A DNA stretch of 64,000 bases from Candidatus Coprenecus pullistercoris (GTDB lineage Bacteria > Bacteroidota > Bacteroidia > Bacteroidales > UBA932), in NCBI GenBank assembly GCA_019116965.1, contig DXAT01000024.1, forward strand, positions 62,001-126,000, read 5' to 3'. The translations under genes and the position numbers were made by a program. The number at the start of each line of letters is the position of its first letter. Within the stretch, counting starts at the first letter, position 1. This document shows positions 33,318 to 41,639 of this stretch, in pieces. The notes beneath the pieces were generated by a model, which was given only the letters and a program-made list of their open reading frames with translations, was not told the DNA's origin and searched no databases.

Positions 33318-34391
33318 CTACACCGGTCCGCGCACACCGCTGCGGCTGTCGTCATTGCCGGTCCTCAGCATGTTTTCCCTCATGCTGTCATAGCTGCATC
33401 TGTTGCGGGCTATGTCTATGGCCGCATATATGGCCGATTTCATGGGCATCGGATTGGCCGCTCCCTTTCCGGCCAGCTCGTAGGCCGTACCATGGTCCGG
33501 AGATGTCCTGACCACAGGAAGGCCCGCAGTGAAATTGACTCCGGTGTCGAAGGCAAGGGCCTTGAAGGGTATCAGGCCCTGGTCGTGATACATGGCCAGC
33601 ACCGCATCATAATTGTACTGCTGATGTGTACTGAAAAAGCCGTCCGGCGAGAAAGCTCCGAAAGCCAGGATATTCTCCTTACCGGCAGCTTCTATCGCCG
33701 GATTGATGATGTCTGTCTCCTCGCTGCCCAAAAGTCCGCCGTCACCTGAATGGGGATTGAGTCCCAGTACGGCTATTTTCGGACGCACGATACCGAAATC
33801 CCTCCTGAGCGAGTCGTTCATCAGACGGAGCTTGCTGAGAATGCTGTCCACAGACAATGCCGACGGCACTTTGGACAACGACAGATGGTTGGTCACCACG
33901 CCCACCCTCATCTTGTCGGCAATCAGAAACATCAGACCGTCCTTGACTCCGAACTCATTGACCAAGTACTCGGTATGTCCGGTAAAGCCCGGAAAGTGCA
34001 ATGCCACGGCTTTCTTGTTGAGAGGAGCCGTCACCAACGCGTCCAAATCCCCGTTCTTGAGGTCCTTGACAGCCTCCCGGAGGGCTATCAGGGCTGCGTT
34101 GGCACTTTCGGGAGTCGGCTGACCGGGATCGATGCGGAAATTGTCCGGCACGCAGTTTATGATATTTACCCTCTTGGGATGATAGTCCTTCGCCGTATTG
34201 ATGATATTGGTGTTGAGATTCTCCACATCCGGAAGCTGCTTCTTGTAGAAGCCGAAGGCCCTCGATGAGCCGTATACTACAGGAACGCACAGATCCAGCA
34301 TCCTGGAATCCGTCAGGGACTTGATTATCACCTCGTAGCCTACGCCGTTGGTATCTCCCTGAGTTATTCCCACTATGATTTTCCTATCCAT
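33318..34391 (-). CDS. pdxA: 4-Hydroxythreonine-4-phosphate dehydrogenase
   Basis: A 357-residue enzyme of the DXP-dependent vitamin B6 pathway; it oxidises 4-phosphohydroxy-L-threonine, which then condenses with DXP via PdxJ. Family landmarks include GITQGDTNGVGYE at the N-terminus, FTGHTEYL with a metal-ligand histidine, and YHDQGLIPFK near residue 260. PdxJ is not in this window. The gene is read divergently from recG across a 72-base promoter gap. Confidence 0.96.
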   Translation of the reverse strand: MDRKIIVGITQGDTNGVGYEVIIKSLTDSRMLDLCVPVVYGSSRAFGFYKKQLPDVENLNTNIINTAKDYHPKRVNIINCVPDNFRIDPGQPTPESANAALIALREAVKDLKNGDLDALVTAPLNKKAVALHFPGFTGHTEYLVNEFGVKDGLMFLIADKMRVGVVTNHLSLSKVPSALSVDSILSKLRLMNDSLRRDFGIVRPKIAVLGLNPHSGDGGLLGSEETDIINPAIEAAGKENILAFGAFSPDGFFSTHQQYNYDAVLAMYHDQGLIPFKALAFDTGVNFTAGLPVVRTSPDHGTAYELAGKGAANPMPMKSAIYAAIDIARNRCSYDSMRENMLRTGNDDSRSGVRGPV

Positions 34392-34431
34392 ACTTGATTA
34401 TAATTTTGGTTACACATTCCTTAAATGGATG

Positions 34432-34439
34432 CAAAATTA
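34432..34439 (-). promoter_or_regulatory. -7 element of pdxA-rnhA
   Basis: Minus-strand TAATTTTG matches TAnnTTTG about 41 bases before the pdxA start. It is paired divergently with the element at 34452-34459. Confidence 0.5.
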
Positions 34440-34451
34440 ACTACAATTTCT

Positions 34452-34459
34452 TAATTTTG
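34452..34459 (+). promoter_or_regulatory. -7 element of recG
   Basis: TAATTTTG matches TAnnTTTG and ends only 4 bases before the recG ATG at 34464. This is another near-leaderless arrangement in this window. Confidence 0.5.
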
Positions 34460-34463
34460 CCAA

Positions 34464-36578
34464 ATGTCCGATATTCTCGACACTGAAATAAAATTCCTGC
34501 CCGGCATAGGGGAAAAGAGGGCCGGGCTCCTTGAGAAGGAGCTCGGCATACGCACTTTCAGGGACATGATGTACACATTTCCATACCGTTACATCGACCG
34601 CAGCAAAGTGTATTCCATCAGCGAGATAGACTCTGCCGCTGCATATATCCAGCTCAGGGGCAGGATTGTAAGGACTTCTACCGCAGGTGAGGGCAAGAGC
34701 CGCCGACTGATCGCCACCCTCAGGGACGAGAGCGGCGCCATCGACCTGGTGTTCTTCAAGGGAGTCAGGTGGATTCAGGACAAAATCTCACCAGACAAAG
34801 AGTACATTGTATTCGGGAAACCCTCCCTGTTCAACGGCACCTGGAACATGGTACATCCGGAGCTGGACCCGGTCGGAGAGAGCGGTGCCTCATCCTGGCC
34901 GTCAACCCTCATAGGTATCTATTCCAGCACCGACAAGCTGCGCAACAACGGCATCTCCGTCAAGGTCTTCGCCAAACTGCAGCAGACTCTCCAGCAAAAG
35001 ACGGCCGGCAGGATATACGAGACCATGCCGCAGGATGTAATCAAGGCCAACAAGCTGCCTTCACTGGCATTTGCCATGAGCAACATACATTTTCCCAAGG
35101 ACACAAGAAGCCTGGAAGCGGCCCGGTACCGTCTGAAATTCGAGGAACTGTTCTTCCTTCAGCTTTCCCTGCTCCGGCAGAGGAATGTGAGGATGAGCGG
35201 CTCGTCCGGCATACTTTTTCCTAAAGTCGGGGAGGCTTTCAACTATTGCTACAGACAGCTTCCCTACGAACTCACAGGGGCTCAGAAACGGGTCATCAAG
35301 GAGATACGCCGCGACACTGTCTCAGGCAAGCAGATGAACCGCCTGCTGCAGGGCGATGTGGGAAGCGGCAAGACCATGGTGGCCATGCTCTCTGCCCTCA
35401 TCGCGGTGGACAACGGTTATCAGGCCTGCATCATGGCTCCGACCGAAGTACTGGCGGTGCAGCACTGGCGCAACTTCGAGCGCAGTCTGGCCGGCTCGGA
35501 TGTCAGGGTCGCCTTGCTGACAGGCAGCACCAAGGCCAAGGAACGCCGTGAGATAGACGGTGGACTGCGGGACGGAAGCATCAACATACTCATAGGCACC
35601 CATGCCGTCATAGAGGAGAGCGTGGTCTTCCACCGCCTGGGCTTCGTGGTCATAGACGAGCAGCACCGCTTCGGTGTGAATCAAAGGGCAAGACTCCGGC
35701 TCAAATCGGCCGAACAGCCTCATATCCTGGTCATGACCGCCACGCCCATACCGCGCACATTAGCGATGACACTTTACGGAGACCTGGATGTATCCGTGCT
35801 CGACGAGCTGCCTCCGGGACGCAAGCCGGTGCAGACCATACATGTGACCGAAGGACAGCGGTACAAAATGTACGACTTCATCAAGAAAGAGATAAAAAGC
35901 GGCAGGCAGGCCTTCATCGTCTATCCGCTTATCAAAGAGTCCGAGAAACTCGACTATCAGAACCTGGAAGAGGGTTATCAGACAGTCGTGAACTATTTTC
36001 CCGCACCGGAATTCGTAACGGCTGTCGTACACGGCCAGCAGACCAACGAGAACAAGGCCCACGACATGAAGCTCTTCGCCGATGGCAAGGCCGACATATT
36101 AGTGGCCACATCGGTCATCGAGGTCGGCGTGGATGTACCCAACGCCTCGGTGATGGTCATCGAGAGTGCGGAGCGTTTCGGCTTGTCCCAGCTGCATCAG
36201 CTGCGCGGACGGGTCGGACGCGGTGCCGAGAAGTCCTACTGCATCCTCATGACCGGCTACAAGCTCAGCGAGGAGTCCCGCAAGAGGATTGAGCTGATGT
36301 GCTCGACCGGCGACGGCTTCGAGCTGGCCGAGGCCGACCTGCGCATGAGAGGCCCTGGCGACATGGAAGGTACGCGGCAGAGCGGCCTGGCCTTCGACCT
36401 GCGGATAGCCGACCTCGGCAAGGACTCCCCTATCCTGGCCCAGGCCCGCTCTGCCGCCGCCGACATTCTGGCCGCCGACCCCTTGCTCGGGAGTCCGTCC
36501 TCCGCCCTGCTCCGCTCAGGCCTGGACCGTCTCCGGCAGGAAGGCGGCGAAGTCATAGATTATTCAACCATAAGTTAA
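34464..36578 (+). CDS. recG: ATP-dependent DNA helicase RecG
   Basis: A 704-residue branch-migration helicase that remodels stalled replication forks and recombination junctions. Order of domains: an N-terminal wedge/OB domain (about 1-190), then superfamily 2 motor domains. Walker A is QGDVGSGKTMVAML (about 295), the DEQH box DEQHRFGVN is near 400, and TATPIPRTLAM and the arginine-finger motif QLRGRVGRG follow. Length is typical. The mgsA gene begins 5 bases after the stop. Confidence 0.97.
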   Translation: MSDILDTEIKFLPGIGEKRAGLLEKELGIRTFRDMMYTFPYRYIDRSKVYSISEIDSAAAYIQLRGRIVRTSTAGEGKSRRLIATLRDESGAIDLVFFKGVRWIQDKISPDKEYIVFGKPSLFNGTWNMVHPELDPVGESGASSWPSTLIGIYSSTDKLRNNGISVKVFAKLQQTLQQKTAGRIYETMPQDVIKANKLPSLAFAMSNIHFPKDTRSLEAARYRLKFEELFFLQLSLLRQRNVRMSGSSGILFPKVGEAFNYCYRQLPYELTGAQKRVIKEIRRDTVSGKQMNRLLQGDVGSGKTMVAMLSALIAVDNGYQACIMAPTEVLAVQHWRNFERSLAGSDVRVALLTGSTKAKERREIDGGLRDGSINILIGTHAVIEESVVFHRLGFVVIDEQHRFGVNQRARLRLKSAEQPHILVMTATPIPRTLAMTLYGDLDVSVLDELPPGRKPVQTIHVTEGQRYKMYDFIKKEIKSGRQAFIVYPLIKESEKLDYQNLEEGYQTVVNYFPAPEFVTAVVHGQQTNENKAHDMKLFADGKADILVATSVIEVGVDVPNASVMVIESAERFGLSQLHQLRGRVGRGAEKSYCILMTGYKLSEESRKRIELMCSTGDGFELAEADLRMRGPGDMEGTRQSGLAFDLRIADLGKDSPILAQARSAAADILAADPLLGSPSSALLRSGLDRLRQEGGEVIDYSTIS

Positions 36579-36583
36579 GATAT

Positions 36584-37054
36584 ATGAGAATACGCACGAT
36601 TGCCTTAGTGGCACACGACAACTGCAAGAAAGACCTGATAGAGTGGGTTCGCTTCAACAGAGGCACTCTTGAAAAATACCGCCTTGTATGCACCGGCACC
36701 ACCGGCCGCCTCGTACAGGAAGCCCTGGAAGAGGACGGACAGAAGGACCTGAACATCACCCGCCTGAAATCCGGACCGCTCGGAGGAGACCAGCAGCTTG
36801 GCGCACTCATCGCAGAGGAGGTCATCGACATGATAGTATTCTTCTGGGACCCCATGCAGCCCCAGCCCCACGATGTGGATGTAAAGGCCCTGCTGCGCAT
36901 CTCCAACCTCTACAATGTCCCCACGGCCTACAACCGCAGCACAGCCGATTTCCTCATCTCCTCTCCCCTTTTCAAGGAAGACTACGACAGGAAGATACGC
37001 GACTACTCCGGCTACCTCAACCGCGAACTGAAAGAAGCCGCATCACAGAACTGA
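36584..37054 (+). CDS. mgsA: Methylglyoxal synthase
   Basis: A 156-residue enzyme that converts dihydroxyacetone phosphate to methylglyoxal and phosphate, a low-phosphate overflow route. The start at 36584 is favoured: it begins MRIRTIALVAHDNCKK, with the conserved H11, D12 and Lys, while an upstream in-frame ATG would lie inside recG. The catalytic region SGPLGGDQQ and the conserved DPMQPQPHDVD are present. It sits 5 bases after recG. Confidence 0.96.
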   Translation: MRIRTIALVAHDNCKKDLIEWVRFNRGTLEKYRLVCTGTTGRLVQEALEEDGQKDLNITRLKSGPLGGDQQLGALIAEEVIDMIVFFWDPMQPQPHDVDVKALLRISNLYNVPTAYNRSTADFLISSPLFKEDYDRKIRDYSGYLNRELKEAASQN

Positions 37055-37070
37055 TTACGAATACACAGCC

Positions 37071-37655
37071 ATGACTGAAAGCATACAAAAAGGACCTGCT
37101 CATGATATTCAGCAGGACGACATGAAGTGGACGGTACTGGAGAGCGAGTATCTCTTCCGCCGTCCGTGGCTGACCGCCAGACGCGACAAGGTCCGCCTGC
37201 CCAACGGCAACATCAATCCCGAGTTCTATGTCCTCGAATACCCCGACTGGGTCAATGTTATCGCCATCACCGATGACGGCCGCATCATCATCGAGCGGCA
37301 GTATCGTCACGGCATAGGCTCCGCAGGTTGGGAGATACCGGCCGGAGTCTGCGAGAAAGGCGAGACACCGGAGCAGGCCGCCAGACGAGAACTGCTGGAG
37401 GAGACCGGCTACGGAGACGGCGAATGGACTCTCAGCCTCGTCTCAGCACCCAACGCCAGTACCAGCAACAACCACTGTTACAGTTTCGTGGCCACTGGTG
37501 TACGGAAGATCACAGGCCAGCATCTGGAGGCCACTGAGGACATCAGCGTATATCTGAAGACATGTGATGAAGTATTGGAGCTGATGCGTGGCGGCCGGAT
37601 CCGCCAGGCCACCATGCTCAGTCCCCTCTGGAAATACTTCGCCGAGCATCACTGA
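37071..37655 (+). CDS. NUDIX hydrolase (ADP-sugar pyrophosphatase-like)
   Basis: A 194-residue hydrolase. The Nudix box (about 92-114, GVCEKGETPEQAARRELLEE then TG) is complete, with the two consecutive glutamates that bind the metal. The preceding WEIPAGVCEKGE is like ADP-ribose/ADP-sugar pyrophosphatases, which cleave nucleoside diphosphate sugars, but the exact substrate cannot be read from the sequence. It converges on the HD-UDG gene with 9 bases between stops. Confidence 0.9.
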   Translation: MTESIQKGPAHDIQQDDMKWTVLESEYLFRRPWLTARRDKVRLPNGNINPEFYVLEYPDWVNVIAITDDGRIIIERQYRHGIGSAGWEIPAGVCEKGETPEQAARRELLEETGYGDGEWTLSLVSAPNASTSNNHCYSFVATGVRKITGQHLEATEDISVYLKTCDEVLELMRGGRIRQATMLSPLWKYFAEHH

Positions 37656-37664
37656 CTGTGACAA

Positions 37665-38882
37665 TCACAAAAGAACTGAGGCGTAAGCGGCGGCTTTACG
37701 GTCCAAAGGCATGGGATAAGCGCGGGAGGACGAAGGCATCCGGTAAAATCTCAAAACTCCGGCTGTCTTTGCCGGGACGGTAAATGGTACGGAACCGCCG
37801 ACAGCCGGCACAGGCACACCGAGAATACCGGCTATCTGCTCCGCCGACTTGCCGCCGGTGGAGACTACGGCACCGCACGAAGGTATTGATGACAGCAGCG
37901 ATTGAATATCCGTGGGTTCTATGATTTTCAGGAAGTTGTCGGAGGCGTTGCCGCGCAGGCGCTTGACCATATAGGCGGCATCGTACAGGGCGATACCCAC
38001 CCGACGGCAGAAATCCACCACCTTCTCATAGTCGAAACGCTTCTGTCCCTGTACCACAAAATGCTCCTTGTCTCCGTAGAAGAGCTGCCCCATGATACGC
38101 CACATATCGTTCTGAAAATTCGGGTAGAAGAACTCCATCGACCATCTTGCGTGAGGCGGAGGGAAAGAGCCGAGCAAAAGCACCCGGGCATTGTCCGGCA
38201 CGAAAGGCCGCAGGGGATGCACCTCGAACAGCGGGAACTCACGGCGCATCAGTTCCTCATCCCGCAGTTTTTCCCGCAGGTCAGCCAGTCTCACTGCGTT
38301 GGGCGAGTCCGGGAACTGCAAGCGCATATAACCTCCGTCCCCGTATTTATCCAGCAGATGGCCGTAGCTCTTGCGGAATATCTCCTCATCTGTCATCTCC
38401 GGATAGTTGGCCCTGGCATAAAGTATGGCACGGGAGAATACCGTATCGAAGTCAATCACCTTGTCGGCTTCGGAGACTATCCGGCCGTAGATGGAGCGCG
38501 GCCAGCTTTTATTGGACGAACGGTGATCCTCCACAGCCTCCCTCATCATGTGAATCTGTTCCGGTGAGAACCAGCGGAGCAAAGCCGTATCGGCTTCAAG
38601 CATACGGCCGGATGCCAGATGATGGGATTCACGGCCCTCACATATTCCGATATCATGGTAGGCCGCTATCGCATAGACCATATCGGGATTAAGCTCATAC
38701 CGGCGGCCTCCGTCCATCTGACCGGCTGAAAGCTTGCGGAATATCTCCATGCTCTGGTCTATGATCGACTGTATATGCCTGCGCGAGTGCGCCTTGTCAT
38801 AAGTATCATACCGTGGCATGACACTATCCGCCACATACTGCTGCAGTGACGCTGAGACCTCTGGGAAAACACACCTTGCCAT
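37665..38882 (-). CDS. HD-domain/uracil-DNA-glycosylase-like fusion protein
   Basis: A 405-residue protein joining two domains usually found apart. The N-terminal half (about 20-160) is an HD phosphohydrolase domain: histidines H32/H36, the central YHDIG (H76-D77), SHHLASG, VEDHR (D119-H120) and an EADKVID acidic end. The C-terminal half (from about 222) resembles the Mug-type uracil-DNA-glycosylase family, with LLLGSFPPPHARWS and FFYPNFQNDMW (about 235-261). Stand-alone versions of this second domain occur in Bacteroidota. The fusion suggests one protein that acts on a nucleotide and on DNA bases, an inference. It is last in the glnS run, 11 bases after the barrel gene. Confidence 0.8.
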   Translation of the reverse strand: MARCVFPEVSASLQQYVADSVMPRYDTYDKAHSRRHIQSIIDQSMEIFRKLSAGQMDGGRRYELNPDMVYAIAAYHDIGICEGRESHHLASGRMLEADTALLRWFSPEQIHMMREAVEDHRSSNKSWPRSIYGRIVSEADKVIDFDTVFSRAILYARANYPEMTDEEIFRKSYGHLLDKYGDGGYMRLQFPDSPNAVRLADLREKLRDEELMRREFPLFEVHPLRPFVPDNARVLLLGSFPPPHARWSMEFFYPNFQNDMWRIMGQLFYGDKEHFVVQGQKRFDYEKVVDFCRRVGIALYDAAYMVKRLRGNASDNFLKIIEPTDIQSLLSSIPSCGAVVSTGGKSAEQIAGILGVPVPAVGGSVPFTVPAKTAGVLRFYRMPSSSRAYPMPLDRKAAAYASVLL

Positions 38883-38893
38883 ATTACGGCCGG

Positions 38894-39964
38894 TTATCTG
38901 TGATGGCGGTCATTTCTGGACGGAAACTGAAAATTATTGAGATTGACCGTCAGCTGCACGAGCTGCTGCCATCCCCAGCCGTAACCGTCATAGTGATGTA
39001 CAGACGCCACTTTCAGACGCAGGAAATCCTTGAAATCATAATGATACGAAATTTCCAGACGGTCATAGATTCCCGAATCCGTACTGTAGAACAGGTCTCC
39101 GTAATACAAGTCGCTGCCGTATGCTATGCCGAGTGCGTCCTCGGTATAATAGAAAGGCATCAGATTGTCTCCCGCGAAGACAGTATTGCTTATCCCGAAT
39201 CCCCAGTACTCTATGGACACCTCGCCTTGGAAGCCTCCGGGCAGCACATAACCGTCACCGCTTACACGGTCGTTCTGAAAAGTCTGAAGCCATCCAGCCC
39301 TGATATTCATGTACATATTCCTGGGCAAAAATGCTGACAAATCGGATGACAGATGCGGATAAAGCCACACATTGTCCACCACCCCGCTTATGCGCCCGCT
39401 GCCGGCATAGTGGGTCATCATGAAACTGTAGGACAGATTGAGCCACGGGGCTCCTGCCTGACCATATGAATACACCGAGAATCTCTCCCGCGTGACCTCG
39501 TCCATACAGCCGACCCAGTCAACAGCCCCTTCAATACGCCACCATTTACGGGTATAGCTGAGCAACGCACCCTCGATATTGCCGTCGAAGAAATAATGCT
39601 CGTCGAAAAACGCCTTGGGATAATGACCGGAAAGCCTTTTGCGGGGAAACGCTCCGGCGTTTGCCTTGAAATACTTGCCGTCAAACTGATAATACAGCAG
39701 ATAATCGAACGACAGAGCCGGATCTGACTGTCCGAAATATTTGTAGATATCCACACCGGCATAGACCGAATGCCCCTCTCCCCAGCCGAGACCGACCTTA
39801 GGTGCAAGCATGGCACCGAAAGTAGTGTTGGACGGTGATGTGGTCAGTTTCATGTATTCCCTGTTGTCAAAGCCGAATTTGAAATCGACATCCCAAAGCA
39901 GTTTCTGTGCATTGAGAGCCAGCGGAGCCGACAAAGCGGCAAGTATCAGTAATATTCTGCGCAT
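38894..39964 (-). CDS. Outer-membrane beta-barrel protein (porin-like)
   Basis: A 356-residue exported protein with signal peptide MRRILLILAALSAPLALNAQ (cleavage about 20). The start at 39964 is chosen because upstream codons lie inside the neighbouring gene. The mature part is a succession of amphipathic strands rich in Tyr, Trp, Phe and Gly with polar turns, ending NNFQFPSR and then a short tail. This is consistent with an outer-membrane barrel of about 14-18 strands. No family name is assigned. It lies 5 bases after a LPP20-like lipoprotein gene, suggesting that the two work together. Confidence 0.72.
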   Translation of the reverse strand: MRRILLILAALSAPLALNAQKLLWDVDFKFGFDNREYMKLTTSPSNTTFGAMLAPKVGLGWGEGHSVYAGVDIYKYFGQSDPALSFDYLLYYQFDGKYFKANAGAFPRKRLSGHYPKAFFDEHYFFDGNIEGALLSYTRKWWRIEGAVDWVGCMDEVTRERFSVYSYGQAGAPWLNLSYSFMMTHYAGSGRISGVVDNVWLYPHLSSDLSAFLPRNMYMNIRAGWLQTFQNDRVSGDGYVLPGGFQGEVSIEYWGFGISNTVFAGDNLMPFYYTEDALGIAYGSDLYYGDLFYSTDSGIYDRLEISYHYDFKDFLRLKVASVHHYDGYGWGWQQLVQLTVNLNNFQFPSRNDRHHR

Positions 39965-39969
39965 ATAGA

Positions 39970-40332
39970 TTATTTTAGACTGTCGATATGTGTTTCCAGC
40001 AGCACCCACACGGTGTAGCTGTCAGAAGATTCGTTACGATAAACACTTCGGTCCACCAAAGTGATGTCCACAACGGGAGTAGCTGAAAGGGAGTCTTCCG
40101 GATTGAGTTTGGATGCAAGAACCGTCAACGCATTCATCCTTGCGATGCGCGTCGCCATCTCCATACTGGCAGAGGTGCCTGTTCCCTCTGCACGGACAAC
40201 ATCACCGCGTACCGGCTCAAGCTCCTCCTGCGTGAATGGCGATGTAGCTGAATCATCCGATGCCTTGCCGCGTCCTCCGCAGGAAACGGCCAACAGCAGG
40301 CAAACGGTCAATATTGCGATAATACTTCTCAT
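39970..40332 (-). CDS. Small LPP20-like lipoprotein
   Basis: A 120-residue lipoprotein with lipobox LLAVSC, lipidated at C18 and followed by GGRGK. The mature domain contains AEGTGTSASMEMATRIARMNALTVLA (positions about 49-74), a glycine-rich strand then an alanine-spaced helix, which is the LPP20 pattern also seen in the 4706-8077 operon. The strand ITLVDRSVYR and an aromatic-ended strand WVLLETHID finish it. The gene lies between rmuC and the barrel gene on the minus strand. The LPP20 assignment is from pattern only. Confidence 0.68.
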   Translation of the reverse strand: MRSIIAILTVCLLLAVSCGGRGKASDDSATSPFTQEELEPVRGDVVRAEGTGTSASMEMATRIARMNALTVLASKLNPEDSLSATPVVDITLVDRSVYRNESSDSYTVWVLLETHIDSLK

Positions 40333-40347
40333 GATATCGGTAATCTA

Positions 40348-41625
40348 TTATTCCGTCGACACATCTTCTCCCGTACCAGAAAGCGCCGAATGCAGGCGCT
40401 CCCTCACCTGTACGCCCTTTCCCTCCAACTTACGGGCCGTCACCACTATGGACTGACGGCCGGACAACACCTTGCGGGCATCCTGAAACTTCGACACGGC
40501 CTTGTCAAGCACCGTCCCCACATCGTTGAAAGTGTTGGCGAACTTTCCGACCCTGTCAAGCAACTCTGAGGCCAGGCGCATCACCTCCTCGGTATTCTTC
40601 TGCTGACGGACCCTCACCCATGTATTCTCGATAATCTTGAGCATGGCGAAAAGGTTGGACTCTCCGGAGATAATAATGCCGCGGTCGAAAGCCTCGTGCC
40701 ACTTCTCTCTTAAATTCTGATAATACAGCTGGAAGGCCCCCTCATTGGGCACAAACATCACGACATAGTCCAGCGAATCCTTGCCTGCGGAACGGATATA
40801 CTTGCTGTAGTTCTTGGCGGCCAGCTCTTTCACATGAGTCTCCACGCTCCTGCTGTGAGCTGCAAGAGCCTGCGTCCTGGACTCTTCGTCTGCTGCGTTG
40901 ACATAATTGAGATAAGCCTCCAAAGAGACTTTAGAATCTATTACAACAGCCTTGTTCTCAGGAAGAAACAGTACCACATCCGGAATCAGTCGACGGCCTC
41001 CGTCATCACTCAGGACAGAATTACCGTCCACATCCCGTATAGCCTCCTGCTTTACATAATCCTCTCCTTCCCGAAGACCCATGCCCTCGAGAAGGTTGAG
41101 CAGGACCACCTCGCCCCAGTTGCCCACAAGCTTGTTCTTGGACCGCAAAGCCGAAGCCAGATCTCCGGCCTGCTTGCCGAGCGAGACGGTCTGTTCCATC
41201 ATTGAGCGGATCTGCTGCTCGATAGAGGCCGTATTTTTCAAAGATTTCTCCTTGGAATCCTCCACGGCCTGACGGAACTCCTCCATCTTCTTACCCAGAG
41301 GATCCAGAATATTCTTTATCTGCTCGGAGTTGACAGCTGACAGGTCACGGGACTTCTCCTTGAGAATCTCGGCAGCAGAGTCCTTGAATGTCAACACCAT
41401 CTTCTGTAGCTTCTCGTCGTACTCGCGACGCAGGGTCTCTGCCTCCGCCTTGCGGGACTCCTTCTGCTCTTCCAGGTTCTTTTCCAACATTTCAGCCCTT
41501 GCCTGGGCCACTTTCAGATCTGCCTCAGCCAGAGCCGCATCCTTCTTACGGGCAGAGGCCTGGATAATCCAAGCCCCCACCGCTCCTACTAACAGTCCTA
41601 TGACCGCTGACAGAACCCAGAGCAT
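40348..41625 (-). CDS. rmuC: DNA recombination protein RmuC
   Basis: A 425-residue membrane-anchored protein whose family limits DNA inversions and rearrangements in E. coli. It starts with a single membrane helix (LWVLSAVIGLLVGAVGAWII), then a long coiled coil (about 25-130), then the RmuC nuclease-like domain (from about 150, with NKLVGNWGEVVLLNLLEGMG and PENKAVVIDSKV). The length is typical. It follows glnS by 14 bases on the minus strand. Confidence 0.93.
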   Translation of the reverse strand: MLWVLSAVIGLLVGAVGAWIIQASARKKDAALAEADLKVAQARAEMLEKNLEEQKESRKAEAETLRREYDEKLQKMVLTFKDSAAEILKEKSRDLSAVNSEQIKNILDPLGKKMEEFRQAVEDSKEKSLKNTASIEQQIRSMMEQTVSLGKQAGDLASALRSKNKLVGNWGEVVLLNLLEGMGLREGEDYVKQEAIRDVDGNSVLSDDGGRRLIPDVVLFLPENKAVVIDSKVSLEAYLNYVNAADEESRTQALAAHSRSVETHVKELAAKNYSKYIRSAGKDSLDYVVMFVPNEGAFQLYYQNLREKWHEAFDRGIIISGESNLFAMLKIIENTWVRVRQQKNTEEVMRLASELLDRVGKFANTFNDVGTVLDKAVSKFQDARKVLSGRQSIVVTARKLEGKGVQVRERLHSALSGTGEDVSTE

Positions 41626-41639
41626 ACTTCCCTATTAGC

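Noticed and set aside
36299-36583. An upstream extension of mgsA in frame
   Set aside because: Would overlap 280 bases of recG and precede a typical MgsA N-terminus.
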